A stretch of 64,000 nucleotides of DNA from Paraglomus occultum (lineage: Eukaryota > Glomeromycota > Glomeromycetes > Paraglomerales > Paraglomeraceae): positions 1 through 64,000 of the forward strand of contig CAJVPJ010000011.1 of the NCBI GenBank assembly GCA_910592205.1. Reading direction: 5' to 3'. Under the pieces are notes generated by a model that saw only the letters and a program-made list of their open reading frames with translations, did no database searches and was not told where the DNA came from. The position numbers and the translations under genes were made by a program. This document shows, piece by piece, positions 44,288 through 56,290 of this stretch; the first letter of the stretch is position 1; every line of letters begins with the position of its first letter.

Positions 44288-44681
44288 TGCAGTGATAATG
44301 AGTATGACAAAGGAGTCTGCTGACATATCTATCAATGCAACTAATGATAACACAGATGATGACTTGAATAATGTAGATGAAGCAATAGATGATATATTGA
44401 TGGCAGAGATTTTATTAGAACATGCAAAAAATTTATTTCTAGGCTTGTAAACTATTATAATACTTTTTTTAAATAAACATAGTGCTACTTGTTTTGGCTT
44501 GGAATTACATGAAATCAACCAGATTTACCTTAGCCTACTTTGGAACACTGTACAATGCTATTCAATTTTCATGTAATGAGAACGGTCTTGCCTGAAAGCA
44601 AAGCCTGACCAAAATGTTTACTATTACAGCTAAATTAGTTCATTTTCCAGCCACATCAGCCACTTTTAGTTTATGTGATAA

Positions 44682-44720
44682 AATGTTCACTTTGTCTGGT
44701 TTTGTTGCAGTCTGCCCCAT
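44682..44720 (+). repeat. Copy 2 of the dispersed 39-bp repeat
   Basis: Identical to 384-422. Here it sits 395 bp after the RING-tailed TE remnant and just before the Tc1-like relic, so it probably bounds one of them. Confidence 0.7.
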
Positions 44721-44759
44721 TTAAACTGTAAGCATACAGATTTTATTTATAAAAATTAG

Positions 44760-45185
44760 AATGGCATTTGTTCACCATTACTTCAATAATTGCCTCACAT
44801 CTTTTTTATTGTGCTTACAGATTTCTTTACAGTTAAATTCAGAATACTATCCCACACTTCTACCATAAAACACTTTAATTTTGCAGTCTTTACCTTTCTA
44901 CAGTTGTTTTAACTATGCTTCATGGATTTCTATTAGATGTACAGTATATTTATTGATAATCGGTCAATAACTATGGACAAATTAAAATTTGCCTGAAGAA
45001 ATTATTTAACGATGGAGTTTGTATGCTTTGGATTGCTGTCTTGTTGGAGTGCCAGACTCTTCTGAGTGTCTCTGAAGAATTCTGACCATATATTGGCTCT
45101 GTCATTATTATTTCAAATAATTTGAGCAGTGCATGGTTAAACTACATGACTATTATGTATTAGGCAAGATTTTTTGTCCACACTG
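44760..45185 (-). mobile_element. Decayed Tc1/mariner-type transposon, transposase 3' half
   Basis: On the minus strand the frame from about 45103 reads WSEFFRDTQKSLALQQDSNP then KHTNSIVK, the FQQDNDPKHT motif (second catalytic Asp) of Tc1 transposases. A TAA interrupts it immediately, and later frames give C-terminal-like KKSVSTIKKM. At 45163-45187 the plus strand ends in CACTGTA; read outward this is TA-CAGTGTGGACAAAAAATC, a classic Tc1 terminus with a TA target. The other terminus was not found. The element is clearly dead. Confidence 0.7.
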
Positions 45186-45187
45186 TA

Positions 45188-46631
45188 TTCCATTCAATTA
45201 TTTGACATCTAAAACAATTTTATCATCATTTTTGTGTTGTAGTTGGAACAAATTAAAACCGAAACTGTTTTTCAACTATCTTCTCGCCAGGGCCCAGTAA
45301 ATATCATGCGACTCGGAATAAGACACAAGTTGATTAACAAAAGTAAAAACAAGCGATATATTACATGAAGATGGCATTTTTCTGCAGGAGAGGCTTTGTT
45401 GTGTGAATATTTATTATGTTGCAAGACAAAAAAATTTTTCTGTCCTTCCGTAAGTACAGACCAAGCTATTCTTTCGCCGCAACATTAACAAGCCTAATGA
45501 ACTAATACGGGAGTTTATTAATTGTAGTATTTTTTTATGACATGAAAGAATTAATCGCTTAACGACTAGAATTATCGCCGAAAATTACCAAGGACGGATA
45601 AAGGCTGTCTTATATATCTCGGCAATGGGTGTTAACGCGGAAGTAATAATGACTCAAGATCTATTCTCCTCGGTAGCAATAGAATATGCACTATTAAATA
45701 TTGTTGCCAATTCACTACATTGAGAGGTAATTTACATATTTGCGTAGTTTATGGTAAGGTACTTTTCTCTCGATCTCCGATGTCGAAACAGGTATACTCA
45801 ATGTTATGCAAAGAGTCAACTGCTTGAAAGCTTATGAGTTACCATTACCAGTTTATATCTTAATTTTCGTGGGCAGATAATATTAAGGAATTTTTTTATT
45901 TCAACATTGCTCTTCGCAATGAACTACATATTTTATTGAGTCGACAAAGACAAATTTCTAGAATACTTTTTGTAGAAATTGACAATAATCAACAAATTTT
46001 TGAAAAAAAAATTTAATAAACAAAAGAAGAAATTCGCTGATACAAACACATTTAGTAGAAGGTTAATACCGTATAGCACTGGTTCTAGTTCAGTGCCAAA
46101 TTTTATATTCGCACCAGTCATAGTATTTATATTATATTTATTCCTAAATTTAACCCACTAATTATTCCCAACTATTTGCAAAGTAATCATTTTCCAACAT
46201 CACCAACATTTAAGTTATCAACTGTATTTGCTTCCTCCTCTGCAATTACGATGTTAATTCAGTACTTCCCAGAACACTGTCACAATCAAAGATTAGACTA
46301 TCTTTACTTCCATCCGTTCTATTTGATGTCTGCCGGACACTTGGACCATATACCGAATAACAACGTTTTTCTTAGTTCTGCGTTGCTCCGAAATGTTAAC
46401 AGTCTCGAATTCCGGAAACTTTGGTGGAGGACTGATACCTGGCCGCGCTTTTGACAACTCTGTTTTTCTTTGATAGTTACCGCAATGTGTGTTAGAAATT
46501 ACTACCAAAATTGCTAACGTACCCTGGTGCAGTATTCCCTGGTACGGGAAAGTATGCACACTTTGTATTAAAATATTGAAAATTTTTTCATACGTAATGT
46601 ATTATTTGCTTAAACAAAATGTTTATTTGAT
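45188..46631. other. AT-rich stretch between two Tc1-like relics
   Basis: No gene supported. A minus-strand ORF at 46293-46559 (88 codons, containing PGISPPPKFPEFETVN) has partly protein-like composition but no recognised family. Confidence 0.4.
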
Positions 46632-47430
46632 TTGGTTGTCATGACCACAAGATTCCCTATCTTTTACCTTGTCGCACGAAATGGTTTTGACACAAACCAA
46701 TTGATTTTCAAAAGATGGTATAAACTACAGCAAAAACAGAATTACAATCGCAAAATGATAAGATGCCATCGCACAATCGTTCAACAGTTTTTTGCAGCCT
46801 ATGAATCAGGAAAATTTCCGCGAAACTACAGGTCGACCGCACATTTTCGGTCAGCAGATCGAAACCGCTCTTGCCGCACAAAAAAAAAATACGAGAGATT
46901 ACTAAATCAACTTCTAAGCTAAAATTGACACATTTTGACAGAAACGGTTTGCCGTGCGCTTTATGAAGAAAATAAACGCTTCTCCTTTCTTTAAAATTTT
47001 TTTTAGAAAAAATTGAAAGATCTGACTTGATTTGGTGGTCCTTTATTGACACAGCTACGGTGAACCGCTAGAGCTGTTTGAAAGATCTGACTTGAGTGAG
47101 TAATAGAAATACCGTATTTGTGCTATACCCTGCATCAATTTGAACGCCAAATTTTGATTTATACCCGGGTATTAGTTATGGTATTCCTCCGGCATATATA
47201 CCCTCCTGTGACTTGTACCCTACTGATAACATGCCAATAAAAGATAAAATAAAATCGAGATATGTACCCACTCTATCTATACGACATACCCCCCCTTACA
47301 CGAGTACCCTGGGTAGTAAAATAAACTATGGAAATACCCCGGGTACATATGTCAGTAATTGGACTGTTACAGACTGGAAGAAATTTATATGGTCAGATAA
47401 ATCTACTTTCTCTCAGTTGCAGTAGCACTG
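46632..47430 (+). mobile_element. Second decayed Tc1/mariner-type transposon with an insertion
   Basis: The plus strand reads RTIVQQFFAAYESGKFPR, shifts frame near 46822, and continues TTGRPHIFGQQIETALAAQK, the helix-turn-helix/GRPR region of a Tc1 transposase. Further on, 47355-47424 reads TVTDWKKFIWSDKSTFS, the DW+KVxWSDESxF motif around the first catalytic Asp, followed by a stop. Between them lies a 185-bp block bounded by TACCCGGGTA-like palindromes. No terminal repeats were confirmed; the element is dead. Confidence 0.65.
47162..47345. mobile_element. MITE-like insertion inside the Tc1 relic
   Basis: The block opens with TACCCGGGTA (47162-47171) and closes with TACCCCGGGTA (47335-47345). 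A further TACCCGGGTA occurs at 47691. Position within a transposase reading suggests insertion, but I see no target-site duplication. Confidence 0.35.
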
Positions 47431-50400
47431 AGAAACAAATATTCAGACTTTAAATGTTCACAACTCGAGAAAGCAGTAAAAAAGACTGAAATGCGATTTC
47501 GTAAAGCATATACCGAAATTTGATATTATCCACGCCTAACCCGAATTCAAGTTGTGAGTGCTGCAATGAAAGCATTGAATGTTGACATTTGCTTTAAGCA
47601 AATTAATTGTTTTTGAGTCTGAGTAATAGTAAACAATATTTTAAATAAAATTTTTGTCACTACACCAGAGTTTCTGGCGTTTTGTCAAATACCCGGGTAT
47701 ATACAATCAAAACCAGTGCAAAAAAACGTGGTGCTGTGGTTGTGTGGCGTGGTGGCGTAGCCCAGCCATAATCTTAACCAATTGCTTTTGTTTTGTAAGC
47801 AAAACATGTTTGTTTTTAATTATAAGTGAAGAAAAGTTTGTTTACAATCCATCTTTTTTTTTGACACACGCTGTATGCCTTGTCTTCCTGAGGAAATCTG
47901 TGAGAAATTTATATCCGCTGTTTATTCCTCCGTTACAAAGAACAAATGTGTCTTTTTTGCTCCAATTTTTAACCAATAATCATATATCGAACAGAACCAT
48001 ACATATTGGAGACTCTTAGAACACTGCATAGGAGTTATTCCAGATTAGCAATCTATTAAGCATATTCTCGCATTATACGTGTATCCAAATGGTTTCTTAG
48101 TTAATTAAAAGAAAATTTTTCCTCCACTATAAAAGAAGGTCATCGAGTAACCACGAACTTCACAAACGTAGATACAGTGGTGAGCAAAAAAGACAGTTTA
48201 CTGTATTGCCTATAATTCGGTTTAGGTACAATCCAAAAAGAAAAGGTTCGGTTATGTTATTTTACGCAATCATAAATTAATCTGAGAGTTATTTTATCAC
48301 GAAACGGTTTCTTCTAGACAAGAAAATTTCTACCGAATATTGATGAGTTATTACCAAAAATAGTAAAAAGCAATGTTAATTTCTACATTAATAAATCGAC
48401 TGTTTTCAAGCTTTAGATTATTATACGATATGTTTTAATTCTTTTTCTTGTTGTAAAATAGAGCAATGTAAAAAATTGTCTTTTTATTATTCTTTCTGAA
48501 TAAAGTTAGCATAACGAAAACGCGTATATTCTTGTCATGTAATTTTTGTTATTATGAAAAGCGATAGTTCTACTACTAGTACTGTTCCTGGGACTGTGAT
48601 GCATATTCTGTTTACTCCTGCAGTTTATATTGATTTTTTATTTTGTAATCCAACTTGCGTCTCCGACTGAGTTGCCGTGTCGCTCGCTCCAATCTTTTCT
48701 CATGCTTTTCTGCTATTTGTTTTTGACACCATACCAATCGGTCTATAAGTAGAAACCTCGATGTTAGTGAATTTCAACCAATTAATCGGCACGTTAGAAC
48801 GTGTATTTACCTGATTTGCTCAATACAAACGATTTATTCCGAAAATACACTCTGTACTTAAACCAAAAATGGCAATCTAACAAAATCTGAAACATAATGA
48901 AAAAAGCAATGCCATACCAAAATATGGAAAGTTGTCAGGCATACTATTTGATAACGCTAAATGACGAAAAATATTGTAATCATGCATCGAGGTACGGCAC
49001 GAATTACAAATGTGAAATAATAACTCCAGATGGTTTCATTACTTTGACGCATGGTGACCGTATATCCTTACTATATAGAAACTATGTATAGCATATGATG
49101 ACATAATTAGTAAGTCATAAGACCAGGACCATTATTTTAACGTATTGATACTATATGCTAAAGTCACGTTTTATGCCAATAAAAACATCATCTTCTCCTA
49201 TTAATGGGTTTATACATTATTGCTTATTTGACGGTCATTTCAGCAGTAATGGAATAGAATTCTCGATGTCAAAATGACAAGTTCTATGTCACTACCTTTG
49301 TCCACTTATATAACAGTTTATAAGAATAAAACTATCCATTTGTCAAAATCAATAACGTGCGTTCGGTAGTAATTCGTCTAGATTTTTAATCGCTAATTAG
49401 TACGACTCCATGTTAAGGTTAACACACTTGTATCTGTATCTAGTATTAAAATTCTGTATTAAGTAAATGATAAATTCTACATCTCAAGGCCGCTTTCCTT
49501 AGAAAAAGAATGTAATTATTTCGTTATTCACTGTCACAAATTCGACCTCTTTAATGAACAGGTTACAAATGGCAGGCTTGGCATACATCTTATTATTCGG
49601 ATTTCTCTGCCAGGAAAAGTCGTGAACTTCGTGCATATTCTATTTTTGGGCCCCTTTTTTTTCTAGTTGCACGTTTTTCTGTATGATTGGCATTGGAGGA
49701 TAGTCAAATTCATATCTTGTTTTCTGTTTCATCATGTTTCTAGTAACGCTTTGTAATTTGACAAAGGAGGTATGCAAGTTCTCATATTAATGCAATCAAT
49801 GCATTTTCAGATGCTAACGGATAAACATCAACTTACAAGCTGTCAGTTGCGACATAGTCATACTATTTTAGGAAAACTTTATGTTCTGCAGTAAAACTTC
49901 GGTAAGCATCCCAAGAAACGATATTTAGCAGATCGTCATTGAACTATCGCTGATCTTAAAATTTAAAAATTAAGGGCTTTCCCCCAGTATTACAAAGTTG
50001 ATCTTTTGTTTTGAAGACCCACAAAAATCTCACCTTTTTGTTTTGATTGTTTTCAGCTCTGAATCATGTAAATTTCTTTGTGGATTTTTTGCGTGCTGTT
50101 TTTAACTTTTCTCTTGTATTCGACTTATTAATTTCATGAAGTGTTTTGTTAGAACATTTTACTTGTAGCAAACGGAGTAATTTCAACAGTTAAAATTCCC
50201 CGAAAGCATAAACAATTCTGGAAAAAGGATTTGGTAATAGTGAATATACACCTTCGAAAACAGATAGTATTTAGAAAGACGGTCTGTATTATGCTTGGTT
50301 ACACGCGATATGATTAGCAGTATATAAAAAAATATAAAACCGTATCTAATCTGGCTAGCTACTCATACTAATATTTTGCGCAAATTTGACTCGAGAGAAT

Positions 50401-50544
50401 GATAGCTTTCACCTACATTCTACCTCGGTTATACAGTATTCCATGTTGGGGATATAGCGTTTCAATAAATGTTATTATGCAATAATAATAATTCTATCAG
50501 TGGTATTTGGCGCTTCGATCTTTCGTGTCTTTTGATTTTGTATT

Positions 50545-50665
50545 GTGGCCTGATTTTATTGTGGCCTGATTTTAAATTTATGCCCCGATTGTTGACTTGA
50601 TTGGTTGAATTTGTGACCTGATTTGTGACCTGATTTTGCTATGCAGGCCTGATTTTGCTGTGCGT
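50545..50665. repeat. Irregular TGTGGCCTGATTTT repeats
   Basis: The string TGTGGCCTGATTTTA and variants (TGTGACCTGATTT, GCAGGCCTGATTTTGCT) recur five or six times at irregular spacing. Confidence 0.65.
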
Positions 50666-51273
50666 CATATTAATATTGATGAATTTATTACTCTTAGCCA
50701 AACTAAGCAATAATCGACATATTTTCGCATAAATATTCACATATTACTATAGAATGACATGATTTAGTAACATAAATTAAGGGGATATAAACGAGGTTAC
50801 GTCCATGGGATACAACTGGGTAGATTTATATGGGAAATCCGTTCAGAGTCAGAGCTGTGATTAACTAAAGTGTGACTGTATATTAATATATGAGTACATA
50901 ATCTATCAATATTAATATTAAACGTGATATATGAATTATTGTAATTTTTTTTGAAAACTGGAAATGAGCAGTGATCATCACCGACAAACGTGATTAAGGC
51001 CATAAAGGGATTAAGGTTTCAACTTCGCCGTTATTATTAAAATATACAGAACACATTAATATTACTCATTACATTATTTGTTTGTTTATTTAAGTATTAT
51101 AATTACTAACTCAGTTCCCTCGAAAACTAATGGGATAGCATCTGTGTTACTATGCAGTGTAATGGGGGTAACCGATAATGATTAATATATAGTATATGTA
51201 TATTTAATTAATAACACATACTCGTATACAGGAAAGAACTATTTCACTCTCGGCTACTGGAAGAGCCAAAATA

Positions 51274-51283
51274 TATATAAAAC
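51274..51283 (+). promoter_or_regulatory. TATA-like element
   Basis: ATATATAAAA lies about 300 bp upstream of the start codon at 51583. A long 5' leader with A-rich, CACTCA-containing sequence would follow. Only sequence resemblance supports it. Confidence 0.3.
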
Positions 51284-51582
51284 CCTTTGAGGCGAGTGGA
51301 CTTCCTGGTGAGTTTCGAAAAAAAAAAACTGCTTCGCATAAGCAACCAAAACGAAAGAACAAACGAACGAAACCACTAGATATTACAACGACTATTGACA
51401 TAAACAGAATAAACTGTTCTCAATTATACAAACAATACAGACCAGTCTAGACAATATACAACTCTTTACAATAAAAAATACTCACGCACTTGGTTCACTA
51501 ATAGACTTACTAATAGACTCACATACTCAAAGCACCCCTTCTTCCTACCCTCCGTAGAACTTTTGCCCACAACACTACAAAA

Positions 51583-52368
51583 ATGCGTCTCTTTTCAACA
51601 AAATCCATGACCCAACCGAGCTTGTCTCGCCGTAAGCCCACTCGCCCCAAATACCCCACATTCGACTCACTATCACCAGATACGAATGAGGCAGTATCGA
51701 TAAGACAGGAACAACCGCAGAAACAAGCACAGCTAGTTTCCTCCCCAACAAACGAACTAGATGCATATTCTTACTCTACGCTACCAGAAACTGAGTATAC
51801 CCACTCCATTCCAATAACTTTCTCTCAGCACCCGACGTTCTCGTACTCTCCAATATCAAGACGATATACGCAGATACCTCCAATAACAAACACAATTTAT
51901 TCTCCGTCCTCAAACTCATCGTTACCACATTTGACTCGATCTATCTCGACCTCGACTATAGAAACAGCGTCGTGCTGTAGTACTCCCGGGACTATAACGA
52001 ATAGTTATGAAGATGGAGACTGTAGGATGATTGCAAATGCCGAAGACTGTGAAGGACAAATACAGGATAGTCGATACGAAAAACAGATTAATACAATAAT
52101 AAACAATTCTAGTGTAGGCAGAAACAATGACTATAATAGCAATGACACTACCACGACCAACACCGGCAATAACACCAACGACAAGACCAGCAACGGCTCT
52201 CAGAGATACGGCTTGTCTTCGTACGTTTCCTTTCCGTCATTAGATTGCCTGGTAGATGATTGTTGGTTAGACGTAAAAGTAGAGAAAAAGAGAGAGAGCA
52301 TAAGTTTTGATTTGGAATTGGAGAAGTATGATGAAATGATTGTTGGAGGGGTCAGGTTTGAATACTAA
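51583..52368 (+). CDS. Uncharacterised low-complexity protein, 261 residues
   Basis: A single uninterrupted exon. The first 150 residues are Ser/Thr/Pro-rich (RRKPTRPKYPTFDSLSPDTN), then comes an Asn/Thr-rich linker (NNDYNSNDTTTTNTGNN), and the last 45 residues look ordered: SSYVSFPSLDCLVDDCWLDV then a charged stretch ending VGGVRFEY. The C-terminal block is the part most likely to be conserved or functional. No signal peptide or membrane segment. The codon use and clean frame support a real gene with a disordered, possibly phosphorylated regulatory protein; function unknown. Confidence 0.7.
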   Translation: MRLFSTKSMTQPSLSRRKPTRPKYPTFDSLSPDTNEAVSIRQEQPQKQAQLVSSPTNELDAYSYSTLPETEYTHSIPITFSQHPTFSYSPISRRYTQIPPITNTIYSPSSNSSLPHLTRSISTSTIETASCCSTPGTITNSYEDGDCRMIANAEDCEGQIQDSRYEKQINTIINNSSVGRNNDYNSNDTTTTNTGNNTNDKTSNGSQRYGLSSYVSFPSLDCLVDDCWLDVKVEKKRESISFDLELEKYDEMIVGGVRFEY

Positions 52369-52489
52369 GGACGAATAGACAACGCAGGGAAAGAAAAAGA
52401 CTTGTAATAATGTTGTAATTACAGCGGATTTTTGTCGTTATTCAATACGGCTTTATTGTATATGTTATATTCATTCATTTCATTTGTTT

Positions 52490-52526
52490 CATTCACTCAT
52501 TCACTCATTCATTCATTCATTCATTT
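52490..52526. repeat. (CATT)n microsatellite
   Basis: Alternating CACTCATT and CATTCATT units run for about 37 bp, 120 bp after the previous gene, probably in or near its 3' UTR. Confidence 0.8.
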
Positions 52527-53021
52527 TTTGTCGTTAAAGTTAAATTGCCACCATCAGCATGTAAACATTAATCAATTAGTAGTTTTAATCTCTCAATTTT
52601 TGGTACGAGAAAAGACCACACATAACAGTTTAATTAAACGATACACACGAACGAGTATTTTCGTAAAGGAAAAAGTTGGGAAAGGAAGAGGGGCGTAAAA
52701 TGGGTTACTGAATAAAATAGGGAAAACGGTTTAGAGAATGAGGTCCTAATACTAGTTTACCGAAATCGACTTGTATTAGTATTAGGATAAAGCTTCCCTT
52801 TGTTAGTACCTTTGTTGTTATTATATCACGTTATAACAGTTTTTGTTATAGTAATAGTAATAAGATATTAATATGTATTTTTATTCTTACTGCTAAAACG
52901 GAGATATTAAAACTTATTCTTCACACATTGCCAAAAACACAAAACTTGTTCACACACTACAATCGATTGATTGGGTTTGAATCACACTTACTCATTTTCA
53001 ATATACTGCGCCTGGTTATGA

Positions 53022-53028
53022 TATAAAA
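53022..53028 (+). promoter_or_regulatory. TATA box of the GNAT gene
   Basis: TATAAAA lies 70-76 bp upstream of the start codon at 53098, in a fitting position for a core promoter. Confidence 0.5.
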
Positions 53029-53097
53029 ACCAAACAAACAAACACCACATGCAATTCACACGTCAAGGATAATAATAATTGTTATTGTTATTTTACC

Positions 53098-53853
53098 ATG
53101 GCAGCAGACACTAATGCTAATATTGATACTAGTGCCCGATCAAATGTTCAGTCAGACTCCCACACACTTCCCATTTCCCCTCGTTTTATCGGACCCCATT
53201 ATCTTTCCGTGTCTCCCTATTACCTTTCCATTCCCTCTCCGGATGATATCCAGACGCTCGAATATCATCTGTCCGACTCGAATCCTGACTCGGAATCCAT
53301 ACACTATTGGACTCTTACAATACCTCGACCATATGGAATTGAAGATGCAGAAAAATTTGTGAACAGCTGTTTAGACAGAACGGAAAAGACGGGTGTCTGT
53401 TTGCAATGGGCGATTAGAGTTCAGGAGGAAAAGACGGGAAACGAAAGGAACAATGGGAGTATAATTTGGGACAGCGGGAACGGTTTAAAAACTGACGCTC
53501 CCGCGAAATCCCACTTTATTCCTACGCTAATTGGGATGATCGGAGTACACCTCAGCGAAAATGACCCCAAAAGATATGAAATCGGATATTGGCTTTCGCC
53601 TGCTCATCGTAACAGAGGAGTTGTCTCTTCTGCCGTCGCGAAAGCATGCGAAATTGTATTTGAAGGTCTAGGGGAAGAAGAGATTTATGGTCAGACGTTT
53701 GTGGGGAATCTGAGCAGTAGGAAAGTACTGGAAAAGAACGCGTTTGAATATTTGGGCGTTGTTAAAGATAAGAGTAATGGAGACATCCCCATCGCTTGTC
53801 CTGATCCAAAGAGCGTTCGACACACGTGGTTATTTCGTAAACGGAAAGAATAA
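53098..53853 (+). CDS. GNAT N-acetyltransferase, RimJ/RimL type
   Basis: A single exon of 251 residues. After a variable N-terminus (about 1-40), the GNAT fold runs to about 245: WTLTIPRPYG (beta1/alpha1), a helix with DAEKFVNSCL, LIGMIGVHL (beta4), YEIGYWLSPAHRNRGVVSSA (beta4 end, acetyl-CoA loop and alpha3, residues 160-179) and GNLSSRKVLEKNAFEYLG (alpha4). This is the Acetyltransf_3 arrangement of RimJ/RimL and fungal homologues that acetylate N-termini or small amines. The loop reads R-N-R-G-V-V where the family usually has a Gly/Ala at the last conserved position, so cofactor contacts may differ. Substrate unknown. A Gly/Asn-rich insert l lies at about 110-135. Confidence 0.85.
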   Translation: MAADTNANIDTSARSNVQSDSHTLPISPRFIGPHYLSVSPYYLSIPSPDDIQTLEYHLSDSNPDSESIHYWTLTIPRPYGIEDAEKFVNSCLDRTEKTGVCLQWAIRVQEEKTGNERNNGSIIWDSGNGLKTDAPAKSHFIPTLIGMIGVHLSENDPKRYEIGYWLSPAHRNRGVVSSAVAKACEIVFEGLGEEEIYGQTFVGNLSSRKVLEKNAFEYLGVVKDKSNGDIPIACPDPKSVRHTWLFRKRKE

Positions 53854-55010
53854 AAAGTCCTGTGCATTTAACATATGTCTCTTCCATTTTAAATGTGAGA
53901 GATTTTTTGGTGGCAATCATGCGACGGACCAGAAAACATATACGTAATATTTGTACTATTTCATATAATAACATGTATTCGTTTGCAAAAAAAAAAGTAA
54001 AGGTACATGCTTCTCTTTTCGATTGGCAACGATGCTAGTACAACACAGTTTCCTTCATATGACAAATAATGTAAAAGGACAAAGAATTGCTGCAGTGAAA
54101 AAGAAAAAAGCGTGGTAAAGAGAGAAAAAGAGGGAACGAAACAGGTGATCAATCAGAAAGGGGAAGTGCAGTATTATGGTAAAGCAATAGTGTTACATAT
54201 CAAGAGTTTTATTTCCAAGTAAGGATAATCATTATGCGGTAGTAGTAGGGAGTTTGCATATTGCAGGCTGATGTTTCGCTCGACAAGGGGAGGGAAGGGA
54301 GGAAAGGTTCTATGTATATTCTAGCTATACTCTGCCAAATATGAAAAAGTAACAGCCCGTGTTTTTCGTGACTCTATAAATCTATTACTATTGTAAATCT
54401 TTAATGGTACTCCCAATAGAAGAAACTAACTCTTGTTTGGTCGTAGATTATCGACACTAGATTATAGATTAACTAACAAGGAATTAACAGTAGACGAACC
54501 AATGACGAATCTCAACGTCTTATGATAACTCTGATACTGTAAATGCAATTTACTTTATCGGAGAGGTACAACGTAATGCGAAAAAAATAAATCGACACAT
54601 AACAATAACACTTGCATCTCATTTGTACTCATGTGGCACGGAAACCCTTTTACCCCTTTATAGATATCAAAATACGAGCCTACTATTAAGTATAAGTAGT
54701 ATATCACTAATATTGCGGCGACATGCTAAATTGATTTTACGTGTGTTAAGTTGGCCAGAGAGGAATGAGCGAACTTAATTGATTATTGAGTAATTAACGT
54801 GATAAATTATGATAGATGACATAAGTTGGGGTTACAGCACGTACGTGGTGACAAGACTTACCCCCTCCTTGTGACTATATAGGACATGTTGTAATATCAC
54901 CGGACATGGTGAACAATCGTTTCTATAAACTAGTAAAGCTACAATACGAAACGCTGATTCGACCCACGTGATAATAAAGCACAATTTCATAATGTTTGAT
55001 ATGCATAACA

Positions 55011-55047
55011 CCAGACAAAGTGAACATGAACTGAAAATGGCTGGCGC
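55011..55047 (-). repeat. Copy 3 (partial, inverted) of the 39-bp repeat family
   Basis: CCAGACAAAGTGAACAT at 55011-55027 is the exact reverse complement of part of the repeat at 384-422 and 44682-44720. Similarity continues into ACTGAAAATGGCTGG, matching the flank left of copy 2. Confidence 0.55.
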
Positions 55048-55948
55048 TGGTAAGAAGACACTAGCTAATACGTGGTACATCTGTTGCATGGACTATTTAG
55101 ACATGTTGCACATAGTTAAACCACTGGAAAGATGTCCAACGTTGTTAACTTGCTGCCCTATGTCAAATTAACATATCCAGCACAAGTTGAAATTAAAAAA
55201 AAACATTCCCTTGTCTGTCCTGATAAAGGCCATTCTCTAGATATCCTAAATAATGTTAAACAATTTCCATAAAATTATAATCATTTCCAATGCGTTCTTC
55301 GGATCCAACGGATAATAGTTCCGTAATTTCCGCTCTGTGGTAGTGATCGAAATTTTAATCGCGCGAATGATACAAACTGCGGAAAACGCCATGACAAAAG
55401 ACATGGACATGTTAGGTAAGCGGCGCAAATATGTCAATTAGTTTGCCATAAATTACTTAATTTGGCACAATTTCTTGCCATCTGTTCAATATTAATAATT
55501 TCCTCGTTTATCCAAATATCTTGCGCGGCTAGTTTAAACAATATCATATTATCTTCGGCTGAGCTTTCAGTTCTCAATAAAAAAATTCGTTACAATAGAA
55601 TACTCTTTATATTCTAATAAACCCGTGTTAAGAAAAATATATTTATTTCGTTGTTGTTAAATTCTGGTTATAAGATCAAACCGCGGTATAGTGTCAGATA
55701 CTATTGAGAATAAAACGTATACTCACCCTTACCTCGAAGCTATCTTTCGATGTCAGAATTATTATTTAATTCTTTGCGCAAGTTTAGTAGTTTGGGTTCC
55801 CACTGATAAGCCATTACTTTAATCCCGCTCATAGAAATTGAGTGATTCTCGAGGTTAAATAATAATTCAGGAGAAAGCGTATACAATACCGATATTTAGA
55901 TCGTCAGTACTAAATGTCAATACAGATTTATTTCGAGTAGGAATATCG

Positions 55949-56030
55949 AAAGGTTTTGTTTGAAAAGTTGAAAAGAGCTAAATCTCAAGCCCGTACCAAC
56001 GCTCTCCCGGGTATATTGACTCGACAAGGG
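55949..56030 (+). repeat. Dispersed repeat family B, copy 3
   Basis: AAAGGTTTTGTTTGAAAAG, GAGCTAAATCTCAAG, CGCTCTCCCGGGTATATTGA and CTCGACA align in order with 25393-25510 (with a TA-rich insertion there) and with 33457-33505. Confidence 0.6.
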
Positions 56031-56290
56031 ATTTGCAAATTGTCTAACAGTACTGTCGATTGGGAAGGCCCTCAACCATTTCTTTTTTTGAATAGTTTGC
56101 GTGCCTAAAAAGCTGTTTTATTATTTATTTCTGCATTTTCTACAAGATTCTATTCAAATGTTATTATAATTAGTCAAAAGCGTCTGAAACAATTTTATTA
56201 CTTTTTTATCCTGAAAAACCATTTTCAAATTACAACAGCTTTTTCACAAGATAATTTTTAACAAACAGTTGTTGATACAGTATAATTTAA

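Larger units (their letters stand above)
47431..51582. other. 4-kb AT-rich region without supported genes
   Basis: A Tc1-like TACAGTGGTGAGCAAAAAAG string at 48175-48194 may be a terminus of an element whose other end I did not find. GTGACCTGATTT/GTGGCCTGATTT strings repeat at 50545-50665. An ORF of 64 codons at 48897-49091 is open but unrecognised. Confidence 0.45.
53854..56290. other. Intergenic stretch with repeat copies
   Basis: Besides two dispersed-repeat copies (55011-55047 and 55949-56030) I see no supported gene. A poly(A)-like AAAAAAAAA run at 53987-53996 lies downstream of the GNAT gene. Confidence 0.45.

Noticed and set aside
48897..49091. 64-codon plus-strand ORF
   Set aside because: Open and partly protein-like, but too short and isolated to support as a gene.
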